Shown here piece by piece: positions 7,589-12,982 of a DNA stretch of 16,277 nt. Location: positions 1 through 16,277 of the forward strand of contig QWPO01000119.1 in NCBI GenBank assembly GCA_003669255.1. The letters run 5' to 3'. A program made the position numbers and the translations under genes. Under the pieces are notes generated by a model. The model was not told the DNA's origin, searched no databases, and was given only the letters and a program-made list of their open reading frames with translations. Every line of letters begins with the position of its first letter. Position 1 is the first letter of the stretch. This DNA is from Planctomycetota bacterium. GTDB lineage: Bacteria; Planctomycetota; Planctomycetia; Pirellulales; UBA1268.

Positions 7589-7701
7589 GGCATCTCTCCG
7601 ATATCGGGGCGACGGCATGAGTCAGCCGTGCCAGAAACCTATCACGGACCGCAGCCCGTGGAGAAGGGGAATCCTGGCCCGGCAAGCCCAAGCGACGAAC
7701 G

Positions 7702-8274
7702 TCAGTCGGGAGCCGCGACGATGCGATCGCGTCCGGCCCGCTTGGCGGCGTAGAGCGCCCGGTCGGCCCGGGCGATCAGTTCATCCGGAGTGAGGTCGCG
7801 CGTCGGCATGGCCGTCGCCGTGCCGATCGACACCGTGACCCTGCCGGTCGGCGCCGCCGCGTGCGGCAGCGCCACGTCGTGGACCGCCTCCTGCACCCGG
7901 CGGGCGACGTTGCCACCGTGAGAAGCATCGCTGTCGGGCAGGAGCATGAGAAACTCCTCGCCCCCCCAGCGGCAGACGATGCCGCCGGGCACGTCGCAGG
8001 TGGCCGCGAGGGTCGCGGCGATGGTCTTCAGGCAGGCGTCTCCGGCGGGGTGACCAGAGGCGTCGTTGAACGCTTTGAAGTGGTCGACATCGATCACGAG
8101 CACCGTGACCGGCGTTTGGTCTCGCATCCATCGGCTCCAGCCCCCTTGGATCACCTCGTCGAGCCGGCGGCGATTGGACAGGCCCGTGAGCGGATCGGTG
8201 AACGCGAGTTCCCGCCACGATGGTCCGGCTGCGGGCGTGTGTTCGGATCCGCCTGAGGCGGAGGGAGCGGTCAT
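7702..8274 (-). CDS. Minimal diguanylate cyclase, single GGDEF domain
   Basis: A 190-residue protein that is almost entirely one GGDEF domain. It opens with FTDPLTGLSNRR (25-36), has the metal-binding aspartate region VIDVDHFKAFND (60-71), the signature RWGGEEF (102-108), and ends with DRALYAAKRAGRD (171-183). These features predict cyclic-di-GMP synthesis from two GTP. The product-inhibition site RxxD, expected five residues before GGEEF, is replaced by VPGG, so feedback inhibition is probably absent. The first 20 residues are Ser/Pro/Gly-rich and carry no sensor or membrane segment. The ATG at 8274 is the natural start; the open frame runs further upstream but into unlike sequence that overlaps the divergent DUF1653 gene. 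Confidence 0.9.
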   Translation of the reverse strand: MTAPSASGGSEHTPAAGPSWRELAFTDPLTGLSNRRRLDEVIQGGWSRWMRDQTPVTVLVIDVDHFKAFNDASGHPAGDACLKTIAATLAATCDVPGGIVCRWGGEEFLMLLPDSDASHGGNVARRVQEAVHDVALPHAAAPTGRVTVSIGTATAMPTRDLTPDELIARADRALYAAKRAGRDRIVAAPD

Positions 8275-8421
8275 CGGATTATTCCGGCGGCCGGATCGTC
8301 GCGGGAGCAGGGAACCGCACGCGAGGTGTGCCTGGCTGAGCGTCGCGAGTATAAACGGCGGCGCGACTGGCCACGGATGATCGTCTGGCCGGCGCGACAG
8401 TCGATCCAGGTGAGGTGAGGC

Positions 8422-8640
8422 ATGACCACGATCCGTCCCGGCCGCTACCGCCACTACAAGGGCAACGAATACACCGTGCTCGGTGTGGCTCGGCACAGCG
8501 AGACGCTCGACGAACTCGTCGTCTACCGCCAGGAATATGGCGATCACGGCCTCTGGGTGCGGCCGGCGGCGATGTTTCTGGAGACGGTCGACATCGAGGG
8601 CAAGCAGGTGCCCCGCTTCCGTCTGATCGAGGACGTCTGA
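8422..8640 (+). CDS. DUF1653 family protein
   Basis: A 72-residue protein with the complete DUF1653 pattern: PGRYRHYKGNEYTVLGVARHSETLDELVVYR across 6-36, then LWVRPAAMF (44-52) and a C-terminal PRFRLIED. The fold is small and SH3-like, found alone across many bacteria, with no established function. The ATG at 8422 follows a purine-rich AGGTGAGG stretch. The gene is divergent from the GGDEF gene (147-base gap) and its stop codon is followed within 21 bases by copy B of the long repeat. Confidence 0.9.
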   Translation: MTTIRPGRYRHYKGNEYTVLGVARHSETLDELVVYRQEYGDHGLWVRPAAMFLETVDIEGKQVPRFRLIEDV

Positions 8641-8660
8641 CATTGGTCGCGTCGCGCTCA

Positions 8661-8792
8661 GGGCTGCCCATGCCCATCGCCGGACGCTCGTTGCGGGCAT
8701 CCTGCCCTTCACTCGCTCGATGCTTTCTCCGCTTCGCCATCCTGGCTGCGCGGAGAAAGCAACGCCGGCTCCCGGGCACGGGCAGCCCCTCG
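8661..8792 (+). repeat. 132-bp intergenic repeat, copy B
   Basis: Same length and orientation as the block at 4836-4967, with only two differences. It carries the same GCTTTCTCCGC / GCGGAGAAAGC inverted pair (8721-8759 region). It occupies the space between the stop codons of the DUF1653 gene and the leftward Coq4-like gene. Confidence 0.9.
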
Positions 8793-8810
8793 CTGCCCTC
8801 CCTGTCCCCC

Positions 8811-8864
8811 GTAGCACAGGTTTTCAACCTGTGTCTCTTACGTAGCACAGGTTGGCAACCTGTG
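8811..8864 (+). repeat. Two REP-like palindromes right of copy B
   Basis: Copies at 8811-8834 (TTC loop) and 8842-8864 (GGC loop), both preceded by GTAG and with an intact 8-bp CACAGGTT / AACCTGTG stem. They lie just before the 3' end of the leftward gene at 8920. Bases 8641-8919 contain only this repeat material. Confidence 0.85.
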
Positions 8865-8919
8865 CCCATCAGCTTCGCATCGCCCTCAGGCTTACCCACA
8901 CCCCTCGCCCCCACCGCGG

Positions 8920-10188
8920 CTACGCCGCCTCGGGAAGTGGCGGCTGGTCGGTTGCCGCGGGCAGGTCGAGCGGCAGCCGCGAACTCGCGAGCGTGCCCGG
9001 CAGTGCGGCCCGCTCCCGCGCGTAAAACTCACGGAGCCGGCGCGAGTCGATCCCGAGTTCCCGTCGCACGGCCCCGAGCGGACGGTCGAGCATGTCGTCG
9101 CGGAGTACGCAGTGTAGGTCCTTCACGTCGAGTTCCCGGCCCGCTTCGAGACCGAGGTCGTAGGCTGCCAGCATCCGCTGCGAGATCCGGTAGGGCTCCG
9201 GATAGAGCCGCGACACCACGAATCCAAACCACGCCCGCTCCGCCGATGACACCGCCTTCGTGCTTCCCATCGTGAAGCCGATCACGAAGGCTTCATCCTG
9301 GTCGAGCAGTCCGCGGCCGAGGAGCACGTGGATCATGTCGTGGTCTTTGAGATGGATGGCGCCGTGGAGCCGCAGCCAACCCGCGGGATTCTCGAACAGC
9401 CGCACGATCCAAGGGATCGCGGTGGCGGGCGCCGCCGGCAGTTCGGCGAGCACCTCGCGGAGCGTGCGAGCGTCGTTGTCGAGCCCCGGAAACCACTCCC
9501 ACCAGTCGCTGGTTCGCGTGTCGCTCGTCTTGGTGGAGCCCGCGGGCAGTTCAAGCGCGGCCTGGGCGTCGAACCGCGTGAGCACGCCCTCGCGGTCGGG
9601 GGCATGGGCCGCGAGGATCGCCAGGCCTGCGCCGAAGCGGTGCAGTTCGTGGGCCACGAGTCCCCGGACCGCACCGACCGTCTCTGGCGGCAGAGTCGCA
9701 GCGGCGGTGAGTCGTTCGATGCCGCGGACGATCCGCTCGGTCGAGGCTTCAACGTCGCGGCCGCCTGGTGTGAGCAGCCGCGGCTGCAGAAACCCGCCCG
9801 CGGCGAGCCCTCGGGCCACGGCCACCGCCACGGCCGTGGGCTCGTCGTGGGCCGTGGCATGGCCGGTCGTGTATCGAGGCCGCGCTGGGTCGAGAGCCCG
9901 CACCAGTACCGTGGCCGCACAGGCCCGGCCGTCATCTCTCGGCCGCACCACATCGCACGCCGCGATCGCGAAGGGAACCATCGAGAGCGATTGCAAGGCG
10001 GCGGCGACGGCTGCCGCAAGATCGTCGCCGGTGCCGATGAAGGGCTCGATCCCGCCTCGCGGCCCACGGATCGGGATCGTGACGTGCGCCTCCGGCTGTA
10101 CCGTCCACGTGTCGTAGACGAGCACCGCCCGCCCGAGGGCGATTCGCCCCACGGGTATCAACGTCTCGGAATGGTCGCGACGCGTCAT
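8920..10188 (-). CDS. Two-part protein with a C-terminal Coq4-like domain
   Basis: A 422-residue cytoplasmic protein. The C-terminal part (about 255-390) matches the Coq4 pattern. It has HDMIH at 283-287 and a glutamate at 299, exactly the HDxxH-x11-E metal-site signature. It continues with AYDLGLEAGRELDVKDLHCVL (342 onward) and RPLGAVRRELGI (369-380), the family's usual ending. Coq4 acts in ubiquinone synthesis, where it has been tied to ring C1 decarboxylation and hydroxylation. Most planctomycetes are thought to use menaquinone, so a different substrate is likely here. Residues about 20-135 form a separate alternating alpha/beta region that faintly recalls the LeuA regulatory domain; I hold that loosely. 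Residues 150-250 are unassigned. The ATG at 10188 lies 18 bases after the DUF3293 stop, so the two genes form an operon. Confidence 0.75.
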   Translation of the reverse strand: MTRRDHSETLIPVGRIALGRAVLVYDTWTVQPEAHVTIPIRGPRGGIEPFIGTGDDLAAAVAAALQSLSMVPFAIAACDVVRPRDDGRACAATVLVRALDPARPRYTTGHATAHDEPTAVAVAVARGLAAGGFLQPRLLTPGGRDVEASTERIVRGIERLTAAATLPPETVGAVRGLVAHELHRFGAGLAILAAHAPDREGVLTRFDAQAALELPAGSTKTSDTRTSDWWEWFPGLDNDARTLREVLAELPAAPATAIPWIVRLFENPAGWLRLHGAIHLKDHDMIHVLLGRGLLDQDEAFVIGFTMGSTKAVSSAERAWFGFVVSRLYPEPYRISQRMLAAYDLGLEAGRELDVKDLHCVLRDDMLDRPLGAVRRELGIDSRRLREFYARERAALPGTLASSRLPLDLPAATDQPPLPEAA

Positions 10189-10206
10189 GACGACACCCGC
10201 GCAATC

Positions 10207-10653
10207 CTATTCAGCAGCCTCCCCGTCGGGTCCGGCATCCGTCCAGACGAGCCGCGCCTCGCCTCCCCGGCTACCGGACACGATGGCGTACTGCTCGAAC
10301 TCCCGGGCGATGCTCACGGCGTCGGCCTCGGAGATCCCGAGCACCAGCAGGCTTGGCTCCGGCGGCCAGTCGCCGTCGTCTGCCTGGCCTTCGCCCTGAA
10401 AACAGTTGAGGCCGCGTCCGCGAACGACCATCTCGAGCCGCATCATCCGCTCGGCGTTAGCGTCTTCGTCGAGTGGTGCCGATCGCGGATTACACGCCGT
10501 GATAAACGCCCAGTCGGTCGCCCGCGATTCGGCGAGCAACAGGTCGAGCGGCATGCACCGCGCCCCGCAGCGGATCGAGATCGGTTCCCGGCCCGGCACG
10601 ATCACCGAGTACGACGTGGACCGATAGGCAGATTCGAGCTCTGGATCGAGCAT
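10207..10653 (-). CDS. DUF3293 family protein
   Basis: A 148-residue soluble protein with the two DUF3293 hallmarks: WAFITACNPRSAPLDEDAN (48-66), followed by a helix and a conserved aromatic/glycine region, and EPSLLVLGISEADAVSIAREF (99-119) near the end, followed by QYAIV. Members are widespread and uncharacterised. The ATG at 10653 has only a weak ribosome site (CGGTGG). It is the first gene of a two-gene unit with the Coq4-like gene. The last residues (DAGPDGEAAE) form an acidic extension. Confidence 0.85.
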   Translation of the reverse strand: MLDPELESAYRSTSYSVIVPGREPISIRCGARCMPLDLLLAESRATDWAFITACNPRSAPLDEDANAERMMRLEMVVRGRGLNCFQGEGQADDGDWPPEPSLLVLGISEADAVSIAREFEQYAIVSGSRGGEARLVWTDAGPDGEAAE

Positions 10654-10689
10654 GTGCCACCGGGTGAATAAGGTGACAGCAGGCGGCAG

Positions 10690-10741
10690 GGAGACGAGAG
10701 TCTCCGAGCGGATAGTCTAAAAAACACGGGGTGCTCTTCAA
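10690..10741 (-). promoter_or_regulatory. Candidate promoter and 5'-end hairpin of the DUF3293 operon
   Basis: On the minus strand TTGAAG (complement of 10736-10741) and TAGACT (complement of 10714-10719) are 16 bases apart, each with four consensus matches. The predicted start near 10706 falls at the edge of a perfect 6-bp hairpin, GGAGAC-GAGA-GTCTCC at 10690-10705, which would cap the 5' end of a roughly 53-base leader. Confidence 0.35.
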
Positions 10742-10804
10742 CCCTCTCGTCCCAAACAGCAGAGGTTCGCGGGCGGCCGAAGCCGCGGCCTGACAGCGTG
10801 CCGT

Positions 10805-10853
10805 ACGCCTTACGGCGTGACGCTTCCTCGTAGCCGCAGGTTGGTAACCTGCG
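10805..10853 (+). repeat. Two short palindromes, one of each type
   Basis: ACGCC-TTAC-GGCGT (10805-10818) matches the type at 5050-5063. GTAG + CCGCAGGTT-GGT-AACCTGCGG (10830-10853) is a member of the main palindrome family in which the outer stem pairs have changed together, keeping a 9-bp stem. This is the only copy in the window that lies between divergent genes. Confidence 0.75.
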
Positions 10854-10935
10854 GTGCATCCGCCCCATCGCGTTCTGAGTTCGCTATCAGGAAGCCCAAC
10901 CGCGTCAGCGATGGGGCCTGGCGAGGCTCCGATGG

Positions 10936-11042
10936 GTGGGGCAAATCGCCCCACCCCGCTCTTAGGAAGTGGGGCGAATCGCTTCACTCCCTGGGGCGAA
11001 TCGCTCCACCCCCCCAGCCTCAACTGGAGCGAATCGCTCCAG
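10936..11042 (+). promoter_or_regulatory. Array of four phased 19-bp palindromes (candidate activator sites)
   Basis: Four near-symmetric elements lie at 10936-10954, 10969-10987, 10991-11009 and 11024-11042. The last is perfect, CTGGAGCGAATCGCTCCAG, and all share the core GGGCGAATCGC-type dyad. Their centres (10945, 10978, 11000, 11033) are 33, 22 and 33 bases apart, all multiples of 11, so they face the same side of the helix. They sit about 97 to 185 bases upstream of the predicted start of the sigma-54 promoter at 11104, where enhancer-binding activators normally dock. Confidence 0.65.
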
Positions 11043-11058
11043 CGCCGCGGCACTTCTT

Positions 11059-11093
11059 CCCGATTCGTGCGCGAATTTCCCGGTTCGTGCGCG
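11059..11093 (+). repeat. Direct repeat between operator array and promoter
   Basis: CCCGATTCGTGCGCG (11059-11073) is repeated as CCCGGTTCGTGCGCG (11079-11093), 20 bases apart, with one mismatch. Each unit has a partial dyad (TTCG..CGAA in the first). They lie about 40-70 bases upstream of the predicted transcription start, possibly a second protein's sites. Confidence 0.55.
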
Positions 11094-11103
11094 CTTCGGG
11101 GTT

Positions 11104-11120
11104 TGGCACGGGACTTGCAT
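11104..11120 (+). promoter_or_regulatory. Sigma-54 (-24/-12) promoter of the PEP-CTERM gene
   Basis: TGGCACGGGACTTGCAT matches the sigma-54 consensus TGGCACG-N4-TTGCW at every defined position. GG (11105-11106) and GC (11117-11118) are exactly 10 bases apart. The predicted start is near 11130, giving a leader of about 145 bases to the ATG at 11275. Such promoters need an ATP-driven enhancer-binding protein, in line with the palindrome array upstream. Confidence 0.75.
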
Positions 11121-11274
11121 ATGTCTCGCAGCATGAGCCGAGCCGCGAGGTCGGTTGCCACGAGCCACAAGGGCCACGAGGGCGACCGTTCGCGGGCGGC
11201 TACTCCGTACCCGTCTGCGCGGTTTTTCGTTTGCTTTCCAACTCGTTTTCGATCCCACCAAAGGAGATTCTCTC

Positions 11275-12354
11275 ATGAAGAGGTTTTTGAGTTCGTGCGC
11301 CCGTCTGCCCCGCGTTGTCATTTCCATCGGGGTGGCAGCGCTGCTGGCCTCACTCGCCGTTCCTGCCCGCGCCGTCACAATCGATATGGTGACGGTGGGA
11401 AACCCGGGCAACGCCAATGACACGACGAACTACGGTGGCGTGAACTACTCGTACCAGATCGGAAAGTACGACGTGACTATCGGCCAGTACACCGATTTTC
11501 TGAATGCCGTGGCCACGACCGACACCTACTCGCTCTACAACACGAGCATGGCAACCGACCTCAACGTGGCGGGCATTGCACGGGCGGGCTCATCGGGTTC
11601 ATACACGTACAGCGTGATCAACAACGGCGGCGACAGCAGCAACCGTCCGATCACGTACGTGAGTTGGTGGGATTCTGCCCGGTTTTCGAACTGGATGGCG
11701 AACGGCCAGCCGACGGGAGCGCAAAGCAGCACGACGACCGAGAATGGTGCCTACAACGTGAACGGGGCGACCAGCGGCAATGCACCGGCCAAGAACGTGA
11801 CGAACCCGAACACGAGTGCTGCTCCGACGCTCTTCATCCCGAATGAGAATGAGTGGTACAAGGCGGCGTATTTCGATCCGACGCTCAACTCGGGCTCTGG
11901 CGGGTACTACGCCTACGCTACGCAGAGCAACACGGCTCCGGGCAACATCGTCGGGAGCGGGACGAATCAGGCGAACTACAAAAACGGTTTGTTTTCCGTG
12001 ACGCAGGCGTCTAGTTACTCCGCGAGCCAGAACTACCTGACGGATGTCGGGGCGTTCACGAACAGTGCGAGTTTCTACGGCACGTTCGACCAGAGCGGCA
12101 TCGTGTTTCAGTGGAATGATCTGGATGGCACTTCCGGCTCGTCTCGTGGACTGCGGGGCGGCGACTGGAACCTCCCCGCGTCCTTCTTGTTGTCCTCCAC
12201 CGGGTTCTCGCGCACCCCGTCGGACGAGGACCGCAACATCGGTTTTCGTCTCGCAAGTCCGGTGGCCGTGCCCGAGCCCTCCACCTATTGCATGGCCCTC
12301 GCCGGTCTGGCCTGCGGCGGCTACACGATGTTCCGCCGTCGCCGCGCTCGCTGA
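11275..12354 (+). CDS. Secreted SUMF1/FGE-fold protein with PEP-CTERM sorting tail
   Basis: A 359-residue exported protein. The start is fixed by AAGGAG 8 bases before ATG 11275; residues 1-33 form a signal peptide ending VPARA. The body is a formylglycine-generating-enzyme-like domain: YQIGKYDVTIGQYTDFLNAV (60-79), RPITYVSWWDSARFSNWM, LFIPNENEWYKAAYFDP, FQWNDLDG, then RGLRGGDWN and IGFRLASP. The mature region has no cysteine, so it cannot use the catalytic cysteines of true formylglycine enzymes; it is probably a structural or binding protein. It is rich in Asn, Thr, Ser, Gly and Tyr. The end is a PEP-CTERM signal: VPEPST (332-337), a hydrophobic helix and RRRRAR, the substrate of exosortase. 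It is expected to be processed and displayed or released outside the cell. Transcription is predicted to be sigma-54 dependent, and a terminator follows. Confidence 0.93.
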   Translation: MKRFLSSCARLPRVVISIGVAALLASLAVPARAVTIDMVTVGNPGNANDTTNYGGVNYSYQIGKYDVTIGQYTDFLNAVATTDTYSLYNTSMATDLNVAGIARAGSSGSYTYSVINNGGDSSNRPITYVSWWDSARFSNWMANGQPTGAQSSTTTENGAYNVNGATSGNAPAKNVTNPNTSAAPTLFIPNENEWYKAAYFDPTLNSGSGGYYAYATQSNTAPGNIVGSGTNQANYKNGLFSVTQASSYSASQNYLTDVGAFTNSASFYGTFDQSGIVFQWNDLDGTSGSSRGLRGGDWNLPASFLLSSTGFSRTPSDEDRNIGFRLASPVAVPEPSTYCMALAGLACGGYTMFRRRRAR

Positions 12355-12386
12355 CCTGAGCCCCTCGCGGCACTCTTGATCTCACG

Positions 12387-12430
12387 CTGGGCAGGGCATC
12401 GCAAGGTGCTCTGCCCAGTGGTGTTTCTGG
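12387..12430 (+). terminator. Terminator hairpin after the PEP-CTERM gene
   Basis: CTGGGCAGGGCA (12387-12398) pairs with TGCTCTGCCCAG (12407-12418) as a 12-bp stem with one G-U pair and an 8-base loop, followed by TGGTGTTTCTGG. The T-tract is poor, so termination may be partial or factor-assisted. It begins 32 bases after the stop codon. Confidence 0.6.
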
Positions 12431-12540
12431 GTGGGGCCGATGAGGCCGAGCGAAGCTGAGCGAAACTGTGACAGCCACCAAATCTGGGTCAGTCGGTGAT
12501 TCCATTCGGCAGTCTCGGGCTCATGGCGGATCGGGAAGGC

Positions 12541-12740
12541 ACACAGGTTGAAAACCTGTGCTACGAGGATCGGGAGGCACACAGGTTGAAAACCTGTGCT
12601 ACGAGGATCGGGAAGGCACACAGGTTGCCAACCTGTGCTACGAGAACCGGGAAGGCACACAGGTTGAAAACCTGTGCTACGAGCGGGATTCAGAAAGTCA
12701 CACAGGTTGAAAACCTGTGCTACTTGAGAACCTGTGCTAC
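12541..12740 (-). repeat. Tandem array of five and a half REP-like palindromes
   Basis: Complete reverse-orientation copies at 12541-12564, 12579-12602, 12618-12641, 12657-12680 and 12700-12723, each ACACAGGTT-GAA/GCC-AACCTGTGCTAC, plus a half copy (AACCTGTGCTAC) at 12729-12740. Start-to-start spacing is 38, 39, 39 and 43 bases. The linkers are themselves related (GAGGATCGGGAAGGC-like), so the unit is a decayed 39-bp tandem repeat rather than repeat plus unique spacer. It fills the gap between the PEP-CTERM gene and the 3' end of the tRNA; bases 12355-12815 hold no protein gene. Confidence 0.9.
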
Positions 12741-12815
12741 GAGGAGGCCCGAGCACCGTCACCGGAGGCCTGCGGCCTGCCACGGTGAAAACCAACACAC
12801 TTCCGACCCAAAAAA

Positions 12816-12889
12816 TACTCCCGACTGGGATCGAACCAGTAACCTTCAACTTCGGAGGCTGACGCTCTATCCAATTGAGCTACGGGAGC
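12816..12889 (-). tRNA. tRNA-Arg (anticodon CCG)
   Basis: The minus strand folds as a complete 74-base cloverleaf. The acceptor stem is GCTCCCG/CGGGAGT with a G-U first pair and discriminator A. The D stem is GCTC/GAGC and the anticodon stem TCAGC/GTTGA, with loop CTCCGAA and the anticodon CCG at 12853-12855. The T stem is ACTGG/CCAGT with loop TTCGATC. It decodes CGG as arginine. The CCA end is not encoded, and a run of six T follows directly, which may help end transcription. It stands alone, with no other tRNA nearby. Confidence 0.97.
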
Positions 12890-12982
12890 AACGAACCTGA
12901 GGAAGTCTAGCAGCAGCCCCACGGCCGAGAAAGCAGCTGCGTTTCGCGGGCTGCACCACGACAGACGGCCCGCCGGCTGCGA

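Noticed and set aside
8275..8817. N-terminal extension of the GGDEF protein to 371 residues
   Set aside because: The extension runs antisense through the DUF1653 gene and into the long repeat, has no domain, and an ATG at 8274 gives a normal GGDEF protein.
9328..10671. 447-residue frame on the plus strand
   Set aside because: It lies antisense to the Coq4-like and DUF3293 genes, both of which show family motifs; this frame has none.
10854..11420. 188-residue frame across the palindrome array, with GANRxTP / WxESLxPP-like repeats
   Set aside because: The repeats come from the four palindromes; their 33-22-33 spacing breaks the frame, and the true gene downstream starts at 11275 in another frame with its own ribosome site.
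12541..12740. CRISPR-like array of repeats with 14-19 base spacers
   Set aside because: The spacers are similar to one another and too short, the repeat is a near-perfect short palindrome that occurs singly elsewhere in the window, and no cas gene is present.
12737..12922. Open frame on the minus strand encoding ...APVAQLDRASASEVEGYWFDPS
   Set aside because: This is the well-known false protein obtained by translating a tRNA-Arg gene; the cloverleaf at 12816-12889 explains it.
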